Assembly (NCBI RefSeq): GCF_003711395.1
Contig: NZ_PJRJ01000001.1
Span: 1-64,000 of the forward strand
Direction: 5' to 3'
Source of the DNA: Acinetobacter sp. B51(2017)
GTDB lineage: Bacteria > Pseudomonadota > Gammaproteobacteria > Pseudomonadales > Moraxellaceae
Length of the DNA: 64,000 nt
Shown here: piece after piece, positions 9,577 through 18,747 of the stretch
Numbering within the stretch: the stretch's first letter is position 1
How the letters are laid out: the number at the start of each line of letters is the position of its first letter
Made by a program: the position numbers and the translations under genes
Notes under the pieces: generated by a model
What the model was told of the DNA's origin: nothing
Databases searched by the model: none
What the model saw: the letters and a program-made list of their open reading frames with translations, nothing else

Positions 9577-10809
9577 TTAATGCGAGCGAGCAATATGCTT
9601 TTTTAGTTCGAGTTTGGCAATCATGGCTTTATGCACTTCATCGGGGCCGTCGGCTAAGCGTAATGCGCGTGCTTGCGCAAAAAATGCGGTCAATGGCGTA
9701 TCTTGTGACATGCCCATTCCCCCATATATTTGTATCGCCATATCTACCACCTGCTGTAACACCTGCGGTGCCACCACCTTAATAGCAGAAATTTCGGTCA
9801 TGGCTTGACGATTGCCCACCGTATCCATTTTATAAGCGGCATATAAGGTGAGTAAACGTGCTTGATCAATGGCTATCCTTGCTTCAGCCACACGCTCTAA
9901 ATTTCCACCCAAATGTAAAATCTTTTCGCCAAATGCTGTACGTTGCATGCCACGTTCAATCATGAGACTTAAGGCTTTTTCCGCTGCTCCAATACAACGC
10001 ATACAATGATGAATACGACCTGGACCTAAGCGCCCTTGGGCGATAGCAAAACCTTCACCCATACCACCAATGACATGATCGAGCGGTACACGCACATTGT
10101 TAAAACTGACCTCACCATGCCCATGTGGTGCATCATAATCACCAAATACGGGTAACATGCGTTCGATCGTGATGCCTTGTCGATCTACAGGTACCAATAC
10201 CATAGAATGTTGATGATGACGGTCTTTGCTTGGATCTGGTGTATGGGCCATAAAAATAATAATTTTGGCATTTGGATCACCTAAACCTGATGACCACCAT
10301 TTGCGCCCATTGAGCACAATTTCATCGCCTTCAACAATAGCTGTGGCTTGCATATTGGTGGCATCGCTGGATGCCACCTCAGGTTCAGTCATACAAAATA
10401 CTGAACGAATTTGACCTGCCAATAGAGGCTCTAACCACTGTTGTTTTTGTACCTTAGAACCATAGCGCCATAGCACTTCCATATTGCCCGTATCAGGTGC
10501 ATTACAGTTAAATACCGTGGGTGCCAATAAGCTTTGCCCCATTTTTTCTGCCATATGTGCATATTCTTGTACCGACAAACCGCGGCCTAATTCAGCATCG
10601 GGCAAAAAGAGATTCCATAAACCCTGAGCTTGAGCTTTTTGTTTTAAGGTTTCCAACTGTGCAGGCCAGCGCCATGTCTGCCAATCTCCACCTCGATTTT
10701 CATGATGAACCTGTTGCCAAAATGCATGTTCAATAGGGCTAATCTCTTGATCAATAAAGTTTTGCAGCTGTTGTAAAATTTTTTGTGCATGATCAGATAA
10801 GTTAAACAT
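9577..10809 (-). CDS. acyl-CoA dehydrogenase (ACAD10/11-like)
   Basis: This 410-residue FAD flavoprotein has the acyl-CoA dehydrogenase layout. FAD/substrate motifs are CMTEPEVASSDA and RKWWSSG, and the C-terminal helical domain contains QIYGGMGMSQDTPL. The terminal segment LRLADGPDEVHK is typical of the ACAD10/11 branch. Together with the adjacent kinase it suggests turnover of 4-hydroxyacyl-CoA via a phosphorylated intermediate. It is the first gene of the four-gene leftward operon, divergent from a LysR gene 82 bases away that probably regulates it. Confidence 0.88.
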   Translation of the reverse strand: MFNLSDHAQKILQQLQNFIDQEISPIEHAFWQQVHHENRGGDWQTWRWPAQLETLKQKAQAQGLWNLFLPDAELGRGLSVQEYAHMAEKMGQSLLAPTVFNCNAPDTGNMEVLWRYGSKVQKQQWLEPLLAGQIRSVFCMTEPEVASSDATNMQATAIVEGDEIVLNGRKWWSSGLGDPNAKIIIFMAHTPDPSKDRHHQHSMVLVPVDRQGITIERMLPVFGDYDAPHGHGEVSFNNVRVPLDHVIGGMGEGFAIAQGRLGPGRIHHCMRCIGAAEKALSLMIERGMQRTAFGEKILHLGGNLERVAEARIAIDQARLLTLYAAYKMDTVGNRQAMTEISAIKVVAPQVLQQVVDMAIQIYGGMGMSQDTPLTAFFAQARALRLADGPDEVHKAMIAKLELKKHIARSH

Positions 10810-10891
10810 AGGCTTTGTATCATTTTTATACTTTACAGCAGTCTAAAACAAAATTTACTATGCACAAAATGATTTAATTTTATACACAACT

Positions 10892-11794
10892 ATGCATAAA
10901 ATTCATAACCTCGATCTAAAACAACTGTCACGGCTTGACCTAAATTTATATCCTTTATTTATTGCAGTTTATCAATATCAAAGTATTTCACAGGCAGCAC
11001 ACCACTTATGTATGAGCCAGTCTGCTGCCAGCCATGCTCTACAGCGCCTACGTCAACAATTGCAAGATCCATTATTTGTACGTGTGGGGCAAAAAATGCA
11101 GCCTACCCCCTTGGCCAGTTTGCTCTACCCCAATATTTTGAGCAGCGTACAGACCTTACACGCTTTACATATCCAACAGCTCTTTCAGTCAGCACAGTTG
11201 CGCCATTTACGCTGTGCGATTCACGATGAAATTGAAACCTTTGTATTAGCTAAAATTTATCAACACTTTAGTCAGCTGCATCCGCATATTCATATCGAAA
11301 GTTTTAAATTACAACGTAAACAGCTGATTAAAGAGCTCGAGCGCCAGCAAATTGATTTTGCTATTGATTTTGGACCTAATCTTTATCAAGGGCTGAATTT
11401 TAGCCCCTTGTTTGAGGATGAACTGGTGGTATGTACTCAGCAGCCTCATCTAGAATTAAGCACCTATTTAAACGCAGCACATATTGGCGTTTCATCACGG
11501 CGCAGTGGCATTTTAGTAGAAGATGTGTTGTTACAAGCACAACAGATTTATCGTCAGGTCATTTTGCGTTGTCAACATTATCGCAGTGCGTTGCAAATTG
11601 TGGCTGTCGCAGCACACACCATGTTGACGCTACCTAAAAATACCTTAACTGGCATTGAATTGCCTGCGCATGTGTATTTACACCCCTTACCCATTACGCT
11701 TGCTAAAATTAGTATTGGTCTGTATCACAGCAGCACCAATCAGGCCCGTCAACAGTTTATTGTGGCGCAGATGCAGCAAATCTTTGCACACTAA
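10892..11794 (+). CDS. LysR family transcriptional regulator
   Basis: This 300-residue LysR-type regulator has its winged helix at about residues 18-75 (SISQAAHHLCMSQSAASHAL, then LFVRVGQKM). A periplasmic-binding-protein-like effector domain follows. It is divergently placed from the acyl-CoA dehydrogenase operon with only 82 bases between the two starts. By the usual LysR arrangement it is the candidate activator of that operon, with the inducer probably a pathway acid or CoA ester. It ends at a bidirectional terminator. Confidence 0.9.
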   Translation: MHKIHNLDLKQLSRLDLNLYPLFIAVYQYQSISQAAHHLCMSQSAASHALQRLRQQLQDPLFVRVGQKMQPTPLASLLYPNILSSVQTLHALHIQQLFQSAQLRHLRCAIHDEIETFVLAKIYQHFSQLHPHIHIESFKLQRKQLIKELERQQIDFAIDFGPNLYQGLNFSPLFEDELVVCTQQPHLELSTYLNAAHIGVSSRRSGILVEDVLLQAQQIYRQVILRCQHYRSALQIVAVAAHTMLTLPKNTLTGIELPAHVYLHPLPITLAKISIGLYHSSTNQARQQFIVAQMQQIFAH

Positions 11795-11820
11795 AACAGG
11801 CAACCGAAGTTGCCTGTTTA
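11794..11820. terminator. bidirectional terminator between convergent genes
   Basis: The stem AAACAGGCAAC/GTTGCCTGTTT with a CGAA loop lies between the LysR stop and the stop of the minus-strand gene at 11830. Confidence 0.75.
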
Positions 11821-11829
11821 AATACTGTT

Positions 11830-12642
11830 TTAAGCAATTAGCTTATGCATTTTTTCACATTCATGCTTATAAATGGTGTCACTAAATTCACCTAATACAG
11901 ACACTTTTTCAAAGACATGTTCGCCATACATTAAGTCTTCAATAAAACGTTCTGCATCAGTACGGGATAACTGACATAACTGAGCCACCATACGCGAGTT
12001 ATCATAAGCAATCGACTGACTGACTTGCGCTAAATGACCGTCTTTACGTTTCCAAAATAACTTTTTCATGTCCAGTTCAGTGAGCTCAATCCGACTAAAT
12101 GGCTGATAAATTTCTAAGATTTCAACCCCATAATAGACCATGAGTTGTTGTTTTAACTCACTAATGAGTTGAGTAGATCCTAAGGTCACCATACGTTTGG
12201 TCTGTGGATCAAGTAAGGCTTGTAATAGACTGGCAAGGTAAAATTCCATGCTGTTTAAATCATTTTCGACCAAATCTAAGCACAGTTGCATATCAGTTAA
12301 AGACTGGGCTTTGGCTGAGGCTAAGGCATCAATACGGAAATAATGTTGATAAAAATCAATCAACCAATCTTCGGCTTGAGCCAGATAATGGCTTGGATAA
12401 TCTAAAACACTGCTTAATAGGGGTGCAACTGCATAAGAAATAGAGGGGTTTTGCTGGCTTTGCTGTAACAGATACAGCTTGCTGGCATGTTGTGGACGTT
12501 GTTGGAGGGCCTGCTCTAAAGCTTGATCTAGCTCAACCACATCAGCATAGTCTAAATAGGTCAAAATCGCCGTGAGCTTTTGTTCCGAAATCGCATATGC
12601 ATGGAAGAGGTTTTGCAATTCTAAAGACACAGTACAATCCAC
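11830..12642 (-). CDS. hypothetical protein, 270 residues
   Basis: I do not recognise this family. The protein is soluble, mostly predicted helical, rich in Gln and Leu, with no signal peptide or membrane segment and no catalytic motif that I can see. It is monocistronic, convergent with the LysR gene, and separated from the cydAB operon by that operon's terminator. The length and normal codon pattern support a real chromosomal gene. The function is unknown. Confidence 0.65.
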   Translation of the reverse strand: MDCTVSLELQNLFHAYAISEQKLTAILTYLDYADVVELDQALEQALQQRPQHASKLYLLQQSQQNPSISYAVAPLLSSVLDYPSHYLAQAEDWLIDFYQHYFRIDALASAKAQSLTDMQLCLDLVENDLNSMEFYLASLLQALLDPQTKRMVTLGSTQLISELKQQLMVYYGVEILEIYQPFSRIELTELDMKKLFWKRKDGHLAQVSQSIAYDNSRMVAQLCQLSRTDAERFIEDLMYGEHVFEKVSVLGEFSDTIYKHECEKMHKLIA

Positions 12643-12706
12643 TTGATCGCCAATAAAGCGGACTATTCTAGCAAATATACTGCTGCTTTTCTGTACTGTT
12701 CGTCAT

Positions 12707-12734
12707 AAAAATGGCGCGTTAAACGCGCCATTTT
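12707..12734 (-). terminator. terminator of the cydAB operon
   Basis: The stem AAAATGGCGCG/CGCGCCATTTT with a five-base loop lies 15 bases beyond the stop of the 35-residue small subunit gene. Confidence 0.8.
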
Positions 12735-12748
12735 AGAACACATTTCAC

Positions 12749-12856
12749 TTAATAGGCCCATTGTACCAATAAGCGAAAAAAACCTGCAATCAAAGCCAAG
12801 GCTGCAAAGCCTGCCACCCACAAAACAATAAACCATTGTGTTTGTGAAAGTTTCAT
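12749..12856 (-). CDS. small bd-oxidase-associated membrane protein (DUF2474/CydX-like)
   Basis: This 35-residue protein has one membrane helix (WFIVLWVAGFAALALIAGFF) followed by RLLVQWAY. It starts 9 bases after the cydB stop, with an AGGAG ribosome site, and is followed by the operon terminator. Single-helix proteins in this position stabilise bd-type oxidases. The sequence fits the DUF2474 type found with cyanide-insensitive oxidases better than enteric CydX. It is easily missed because of its size. Confidence 0.8.
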   Translation of the reverse strand: MKLSQTQWFIVLWVAGFAALALIAGFFRLLVQWAY

Positions 12857-12865
12857 CTTTAACTC

Positions 12866-13873
12866 CTAGTGATAACCTGAATCTCCAACGCGAACTTTGT
12901 CACGGAATACCCAATAAGAGACAATGGTGTACATCAAAATAATAGGGATTAAAATTAACGCACCAATTAAGGCAAACAATTGACTGCTTTGTGGCGCTGC
13001 TGCCTGCCAAATAGTGAGGCTTGGTGGAATGATATATGGCCATAAGCTGATAATAAAACCGCTATAGGCTAAAAACACCAAAGCCAAGGTATAAATAAAG
13101 GGTTTTAATTCATCACCATGCCGGCAAGCACGAATCGCTAAAAAGGTAAAGATCACCACCAACAACGGTACTGGGCTTAAATACATGATTAAATCTGGAT
13201 TAAACCAACGTGCTGCAATACTCGGATGTGCTATTGGGGTATAAATACTGACCGCTGCAAAAATAATGAACAGTGCCATGAGTAATTTTGGCATAAGCTC
13301 ATACATTGCTTTTTGTAGTTGATCTGCGGTTTTAAAAATGAGCCAACCACAACCTAAAGCAGCATAGAGCACCACTACACCCACACCAGTAAACAACGAA
13401 AATGGTGTTAACCAATCCCAACCTTGACCAGTATAGACACCCAGTGTATTGGTTGGAATCCCTTGAATATACGCACCTAAAATCACACCTTGACAGAAAC
13501 TCGCCACAATTGAGCCCCAAATGAAAGCACGATCCCACCAATGTTTAGAACGTGTGGCTTTAAAACGAAACTCAAACGCTACACCACGGAAAATGAGCGC
13601 AATAACCATAAAAATAATCGGTAAATACAATGCCGATAAAACAGTAGCATACACCACAGGAAAGGCTGCAAACAAAGCCGCCCCGCCCAACACCATCCAT
13701 GTTTCATTACCATCCCAAACCGGTGCGACGGTATTCATCATGACATCACGTTCTTGTTGGTCATGAATAAATGGAAATAAAATGCCAATGCCTAAATCAA
13801 ACCCATCAAGCACCACATAAATAAAGACGCCCAGTGCAATAATGACCACCCAAATTAATGATAAATCAATCAT
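12866..13873 (-). CDS. cydB: cytochrome bd-type ubiquinol oxidase subunit II
   Basis: This 335-residue integral membrane protein with about eight or nine helices forms the quinol oxidase together with subunit I. Typical segments are LDGFDLGIG near the N-terminus, the PVWDGNETWMVLGGAALFAAFP block and FRGVAFEFRF. Its start codon overlaps the cydA stop by 4 bases, so translation is coupled. The short form of its partner suggests the cyanide-insensitive (Cio) branch, so cioB would be an equally good name. Confidence 0.93.
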   Translation of the reverse strand: MIDLSLIWVVIIALGVFIYVVLDGFDLGIGILFPFIHDQQERDVMMNTVAPVWDGNETWMVLGGAALFAAFPVVYATVLSALYLPIIFMVIALIFRGVAFEFRFKATRSKHWWDRAFIWGSIVASFCQGVILGAYIQGIPTNTLGVYTGQGWDWLTPFSLFTGVGVVVLYAALGCGWLIFKTADQLQKAMYELMPKLLMALFIIFAAVSIYTPIAHPSIAARWFNPDLIMYLSPVPLLVVIFTFLAIRACRHGDELKPFIYTLALVFLAYSGFIISLWPYIIPPSLTIWQAAAPQSSQLFALIGALILIPIILMYTIVSYWVFRDKVRVGDSGYH

Positions 13874-15291
13874 GACTGATCCTCCTGTTGATCAAGGCCT
13901 TCTTTCACACTACTCAATGGACGTTTTGAAGCTAAAATCACATCTTCTTCATTGGCAGGTTGCGAGTGAATAAATTCAGGGCCTTTATGCATGAGGCGTA
14001 GCATGTAGTAAATCCCGATGCCAAACACCACGCAGTACACCACCACAAACACAATTAAGGTAAAGCCCACTTGTTCAGCCGATACTGCAGATAAAGCATC
14101 TTTGGTACGCATCACACCATAGACCACCCAAGGTTGACGACCGACTTCTGTGGTAAACCAACCTGCCAGTACAGCAATAAAACCAGATGGACCCATGATT
14201 AAAGCAAAGCGTTGTAAGTTTTTATTTTCGTATAAACATTGTTTGCGACGTGACCATAGCCCCCAAAATGCCAAGATAATCATCAAGACACCTAAACCAA
14301 CCATGATGCGGAAGCTCCAAAATACCACCAATGAATTTGGACGATCTTCTGGTGCAAATTCTTTTAAGCCTGTGACTTTACCATCTAAGGTATGCGTCAT
14401 GATCAAGCTACCTAAGTTGGGAATACCAATCGCGTATTTAGTCTCTTCCGCTTCCATATCTGGAATACCAAATAAATACAGTGGCATACCATGATCATGG
14501 TTGGTTTCCCAATGACCTTCAATTGCAGCAAGTTTGGCAGGCTGATGTTCAAGGGTATTTAAACCATGAAAGTCACCAATCACGGCTTGTAAAGGCGCCA
14601 AACCTAAAATCATCCATAGCGCCATGGAAAAAGAGGTTTTGACTAAGCGGTCACGGCGACCTTTGAGTAAATGCCATGCGGCAGTGGCAGCGACCAATAA
14701 GGCAGAAACTAAAAATGCAGCCGCGGCCATATGCAAAAAGCGATATGGGAATGATGGGTTAAACACAATAGCAAACCAATCTTCTGGCACAATCAAACCA
14801 TTTTGAATGCTAAAACCCTGCGGCGTTTGCATCCAGCTGTTTGAAGATAGAATCCAAAACATTGAAATACAGGTCCCTATCGCGACCATTAAAGTGGCAA
14901 AGAAATGTGCTCTTGGTCCAACACGCCCCCAACCAAATAGCATAATACCTAAGAAGCCTGCTTCTAAAAAGAATGCACTTAACACTTCATAGGTCAGTAA
15001 GGGACCTGTCACACTGCCTGCAACGCGGGAAAATTCACTCCAGTTCGTACCAAACTGGTAGCTCATCACCACCCCAGACACCACGCCCATCCCAAAGGCA
15101 ACTGCAAAAATTTTAACCCAAAATTTAAATAAATCTTGATAGACAGGATCGCGGGTTTTTAACCAACGATATTCCAGCACAGCTAAAAAGCTGGCTAAAC
15201 CAATCGAAATTGCTGGAAAAATAATATGAAAGGACACAGTAAATGCAAACTGAATCCGCGCCAACTCTAATGCGGTGAGACCTAAATTCAT
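13870..15291 (-). CDS. cydA: cytochrome bd-type ubiquinol oxidase subunit I
   Basis: This 473-residue heme-bearing subunit oxidises ubiquinol and reduces O2 to water without pumping protons. H22 (VSFHIIFP) is the expected heme b595 ligand, and the GRQPW motif and the quinol loop after GDFHGLNTLEHQPAKL are present. The length and compact loop fit the short-Q-loop, cyanide-insensitive (CioA) type. I start at 15291, not at the upstream in-frame codon at 15366, because the ATG at 15291 is preceded by GGAGGTGG and the N-terminus then matches the family. It heads the cydAB-small subunit operon. Confidence 0.93.
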   Translation of the reverse strand: MNLGLTALELARIQFAFTVSFHIIFPAISIGLASFLAVLEYRWLKTRDPVYQDLFKFWVKIFAVAFGMGVVSGVVMSYQFGTNWSEFSRVAGSVTGPLLTYEVLSAFFLEAGFLGIMLFGWGRVGPRAHFFATLMVAIGTCISMFWILSSNSWMQTPQGFSIQNGLIVPEDWFAIVFNPSFPYRFLHMAAAAFLVSALLVAATAAWHLLKGRRDRLVKTSFSMALWMILGLAPLQAVIGDFHGLNTLEHQPAKLAAIEGHWETNHDHGMPLYLFGIPDMEAEETKYAIGIPNLGSLIMTHTLDGKVTGLKEFAPEDRPNSLVVFWSFRIMVGLGVLMIILAFWGLWSRRKQCLYENKNLQRFALIMGPSGFIAVLAGWFTTEVGRQPWVVYGVMRTKDALSAVSAEQVGFTLIVFVVVYCVVFGIGIYYMLRLMHKGPEFIHSQPANEEDVILASKRPLSSVKEGLDQQEDQS

Positions 15292-15404
15292 ACGACCACC
15301 TCCACGTTGGATTGATTTTGGCCAAAGCCTCGCCCTGCCCACATCATTTGGGCAAAAATACAACATAACATAACAATTACTCAGTCAAATTTAAGAACAA
15401 GAAT

Positions 15405-15857
15405 TTAAAGTGACAGAGCAATAGGCGGCGCCCGACCTTGTGGCATTAAAAAAAGACATTGCAGTGCAAAATAGACATGACTGCTATTTTCCACAAAAGC
15501 CAAATAACGCACTTGAATGCGATCGAGTACGGCTTTGACATGCAAATCTAAAGGCAACACGATATCGCCATACACGGTACAGTATTGGCAATGATGATGA
15601 TATGGATCATGCACATGCTGATGATGTGCTGTAAGAAGTTGCTTTAAATTCCAAGCCTCAAGCAGGGTTTGCTCGGCATGGTTAGAATTATGCTCATGGC
15701 TATGGTCATCTAAAGCACGGGTGAGTAAATGATGGGTCAATGAGTGGCATGCCGGTGCAATATGGTATTGCTCCGGTAATAGCGGTTGTAAGTGCACCGC
15801 TAACTGTAAAAGTACTGTAGCAAAAGCCAACAGTAAACCACCACGTCTTAGCATCAC
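15405..15857 (-). CDS. DUF2946-like histidine-rich exported protein
   Basis: This 150-residue protein has an N-terminal hydrophobic signal (LLLAFATVLLQLAVHL), histidine-rich stretches around residues 45-90 (DDHSHEHNSNH, HHQHVHDPYHHHC) and HCQYC. It ends in a GRAPP motif near residue 143. The combination of a CxxC-type site and a C-terminal RxPP motif is typical of DUF2946 proteins, which often sit near metal-uptake genes. Metal binding (copper or zinc) in the periplasm is a plausible inference. It lies upstream of cydA on the same strand, 114 bases away. Confidence 0.65.
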   Translation of the reverse strand: MMLRRGGLLLAFATVLLQLAVHLQPLLPEQYHIAPACHSLTHHLLTRALDDHSHEHNSNHAEQTLLEAWNLKQLLTAHHQHVHDPYHHHCQYCTVYGDIVLPLDLHVKAVLDRIQVRYLAFVENSSHVYFALQCLFLMPQGRAPPIALSL

Positions 15858-16035
15858 TAGATCCTAAAAAAAAGGACAGAAATTTTGCTAAACCTTTGAT
15901 GTATAAAATATACAAAAGTTTACATACAACCAATATAGATTATAAAAACATATTTTAAAAGCCTTTTTACTATTTTTTTTGTTTTTTTATTGATCAGTTT
16001 ATGACATAAGCGTAAAGTCACAGTTTTAGTTACCC

Positions 16036-16045
16036 TAGTTAACTA
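16036..16045. promoter_or_regulatory. candidate MarR autoregulatory operator
   Basis: The perfect palindrome TAGTTAACTA, with another TAGTTA half-site at 16027, ends 3 bases before the marR-type start codon. MarR repressors commonly bind such sites over their own promoter. There is no direct evidence beyond symmetry and position. Confidence 0.35.
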
Positions 16046-16048
16046 TCT

Positions 16049-16492
16049 ATGCCCAATGTACTTAAATTTCGTACTGCTCTTGTACGCAGTGCCCGTCTGC
16101 TTAGCGAGCAGATCAATCATCTCCTTCTCCCTTATCAACTTAATTATTCATTATGGCAAGTCATGTATGTGCTCCAACTCAAGCACAGCTGCACCAGTAT
16201 TGAAATTGCACACTATTTAAATGTGTCTAAACCTGCGATTGCCAAACGCATACAGATCCTCAATCAGCTGATGCTATTACAAGTATTAGACAGCCCTGAC
16301 AAACGTGAAAAAAAACTCATGTTAAATCAGCAAGGTCAAATGCTATTTGCCCACTGTGCTCAAGAGATTGATCGTCTTGAGCAACAGTTATTAGAGGGTA
16401 TTGATGCAAGTCAGTTACAACATAGCCTAACTACTCTGCATACCCTGATTGCGCGTTTAGAACTCTCTGAACAAGGAGCTATCCATGTCTGA
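16049..16492 (+). CDS. MarR family winged-helix transcriptional regulator
   Basis: This 147-residue MarR-type repressor has its recognition region around residues 52-75 (TSIEIAHYLNVSKPAIAKRI), followed by the wing (DSPDKREKKLMLNQQGQ). Helices at both ends provide the dimer interface. It overlaps the MFS transporter gene by 8 bases, so the two form one operon. The likely role is ligand-responsive repression of that transporter. The start has no obvious ribosome-binding site. Confidence 0.88.
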   Translation: MPNVLKFRTALVRSARLLSEQINHLLLPYQLNYSLWQVMYVLQLKHSCTSIEIAHYLNVSKPAIAKRIQILNQLMLLQVLDSPDKREKKLMLNQQGQMLFAHCAQEIDRLEQQLLEGIDASQLQHSLTTLHTLIARLELSEQGAIHV

Positions 16493-17672
16493 AGCACCAT
16501 TATGGACGCGTAATTTTATTTTGGTCAGCGCCATTAACTTTTTTTTAGTGATGGTGTTTTACCTGTTAGTTATTGTCATTGTTGGCTATACCGTTGCAGA
16601 ATTGGGCGCTTCAACTGCCGCAGCCGGTTTAATTTCCGGTTTATTTATTGTCGGCACCTTGGTTGGGCGTTTAATAGTTGGGCAAGTGTTACTACATTTT
16701 GGTCGTAAAACCACGATGCTTATTGGCTTAATTGGCTTCTTCTTATTATCACTGCTGTATTTTGTGCCTATGGGTGTCAGCGGCCTATTGGTGGTGCGCT
16801 TTATGCATGGTTTTATGATGGGGATTGCCTCAACCGTGTTAGGCACCATCATCGCGCAAATTTTACCGCCTAGCCGTAGAGGTGAAGGCATTGGCTATTA
16901 CAGCATGAGTAGTACTTTAGGTACCGCCATCGGGCCATTTTTAGCGATTTGGATGATGCTGCATTTGGGTTATCAGGCGATCTTTGCGCTATCGAGTGGC
17001 TTTGCCTTATTGTGCTTATTAGTTGGCTGCTTTTTACAAGTCCCAGATGCCATTACAGCGGCTAAAAACTCCACCATAAGCAACGATGAACCAAACGACT
17101 TCATTTCTAAAGTCATGGAAAAAAAGGCCATTCCGATTGGTGTAGTGATTTTATTGGTTTCTACCTGCTATTCAGGCGTGTTGTCCTACATTAACTTTTA
17201 CGCCAAAGAAATTAACTTGGTTGAAACTGCATCGGTGTTTTTCTTGATGTATGCGGTCGCGATTTTAATTTCCCGTCCGTTTACAGGACCGTTAATGGAT
17301 CGTCGTGGTGAAAATGTGATTATGTACCCTGCTTTTATCAGCATGGCTTTAGGTCTATTGATTTTAAGTCAGGTCGAAAGCGGTCGTGGCTTATTAATCA
17401 GTGCTGCTTTACTAGGCTTAGGTTACGGTAACATTCAATCAGTCTGTCAAACCATTGCTATTAAAAGCACTCATTTGGCGCGTATGGGATTTGCCACCTC
17501 AACTTTCTTTATTTTCTTAGATGCTGGCTTAGGTTTTGGGCCTTATTTTTTAGGTTTGGCCTTAAATCATATCGCTTATAGTCAATTGTACTTATATAGC
17601 GCGATTGCCAGTTTAGCAGCCATTGTCTTATATTATGTATTACATGCACGTCATGTTAAGCCGATCGGCTAA
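16485..17672 (+). CDS. MFS transporter
   Basis: This 395-residue protein has about twelve membrane helices. It carries the MFS loop 2-3 motif in VGRLIVGQVLLHFGRKT and its pseudo-repeat in SRPFTGPLMDRRGEN. The size and the partner MarR regulator suggest a drug or organic-compound exporter driven by proton motive force; the substrate is unknown. Its 3' end overlaps the end of the convergent GlxA-type gene by 17 bases. Confidence 0.88.
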   Translation: MSEAPLWTRNFILVSAINFFLVMVFYLLVIVIVGYTVAELGASTAAAGLISGLFIVGTLVGRLIVGQVLLHFGRKTTMLIGLIGFFLLSLLYFVPMGVSGLLVVRFMHGFMMGIASTVLGTIIAQILPPSRRGEGIGYYSMSSTLGTAIGPFLAIWMMLHLGYQAIFALSSGFALLCLLVGCFLQVPDAITAAKNSTISNDEPNDFISKVMEKKAIPIGVVILLVSTCYSGVLSYINFYAKEINLVETASVFFLMYAVAILISRPFTGPLMDRRGENVIMYPAFISMALGLLILSQVESGRGLLISAALLGLGYGNIQSVCQTIAIKSTHLARMGFATSTFFIFLDAGLGFGPYFLGLALNHIAYSQLYLYSAIASLAAIVLYYVLHARHVKPIG

Positions 17673-18648
17673 AACGGCGCCGGTATTCTAGCGGCGTAAG
17701 TCCGGTATGTTTACGAAATAAACGCCTAAAGGAACTAGAATCTTGATAACCGACCGCTAGCATAATCTGATCAATACTGTGTTCAGTTTGCTCTAAACGT
17801 TTTTGTGCCGCTTCCATACGCATGGCTTGAATATAGCGATTGGGCGGCACATCAAGTGCCGCTTTAAAACGGCGAATGAGCGTGCGTGTGGTCAGATTAA
17901 AGTGCTGTGCTAAATCTTCTAAAGCTATACTTTGTGATAAATGCTGGGCTAAAAATTTTTGTATCTGTTGTACCAGCAGATCTTGATGTGGTCTGGCAAC
18001 GCGCAATAAAGCATAAGACAGTTGGCTATCACGTTGATAATCAATGACAAAAGCTTTTGCTGTTTCGATGGCAATTTCAAAACCATAAAAACGATCAATC
18101 AAATGTAAGCCTAAATCAAACCACGCTAAACCACCACCGGCAGTATAAATATGCCCATCGCGACTAATCATTTGTTCAGGATGTAAATGAACCTTTGGAT
18201 AACGCGCGCGAAACTCAGGTTCAAAACCCCAATGGGTGGTGGCAGTCCTTCCGTCTAAAATACCGGCTTCAGCTAAAAAAAAGCTGCCGGTGCAATTGCC
18301 TGCAATGGTGGTGGCGTGTTGATCCGCTTTTCGAATGAGTTCGAGCAAGGCTTGCTGTTGCTGCAAAATCGGATCTATGGGGCCACCAATGGTCGGCACC
18401 ACCAAGACATCGGGTTGTTTGACATCTGCGTAGGATAAATGTGCATGAATGTTTAAACCATTAATACATTGAATCGCGTTGCCATGTGGCGAAGCAATTT
18501 TCACTTCAAATAAACGCTCAATCTTTTTGTGCTGAATACGATTCCATGTCACACCAGCGAGTGAGAGCAAATCTACAATACCGGTCATGGCTGAAGCCAA
18601 AGCCCCATCGAAACCTGCTACCACCACACTCATTTTATTATTCGGCAT
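17656..18648 (-). CDS. GlxA family transcriptional regulator (DJ-1/PfpI-AraC)
   Basis: This 330-residue two-domain regulator has an N-terminal DJ-1/PfpI-like domain (residues about 5-190, with the nucleophile-elbow region GNCTGSFFLAEAG). A C-terminal AraC HTH follows (residues about 225-325: LEDLAQHFNLTTRTLIRRF and VGYQDSSSFRRLFRKHTG). It is divergent from the acyl-CoA dehydrogenase gene across 99 bases and is the obvious candidate regulator of it. Relatives control catabolic genes in response to amines or carnitine-like compounds; the inducer here is unknown. Confidence 0.88.
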   Translation of the reverse strand: MPNNKMSVVVAGFDGALASAMTGIVDLLSLAGVTWNRIQHKKIERLFEVKIASPHGNAIQCINGLNIHAHLSYADVKQPDVLVVPTIGGPIDPILQQQQALLELIRKADQHATTIAGNCTGSFFLAEAGILDGRTATTHWGFEPEFRARYPKVHLHPEQMISRDGHIYTAGGGLAWFDLGLHLIDRFYGFEIAIETAKAFVIDYQRDSQLSYALLRVARPHQDLLVQQIQKFLAQHLSQSIALEDLAQHFNLTTRTLIRRFKAALDVPPNRYIQAMRMEAAQKRLEQTEHSIDQIMLAVGYQDSSSFRRLFRKHTGLTPLEYRRRFSRSA

Positions 18649-18747
18649 CTTTTGTCATTTTTCGCTTGTTTGCTGTCATTATGAACAATTTTTCTGCTGC
18701 TTGCAGCTGTTTATACTGCTAAAAAACATTAATCACAGGGATGCTGT

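Noticed and set aside
14150-14494. Plus-strand frame of 114 codons inside cydA
   Set aside because: It is a complementary-strand shadow, rich in basic residues, without a start signal.
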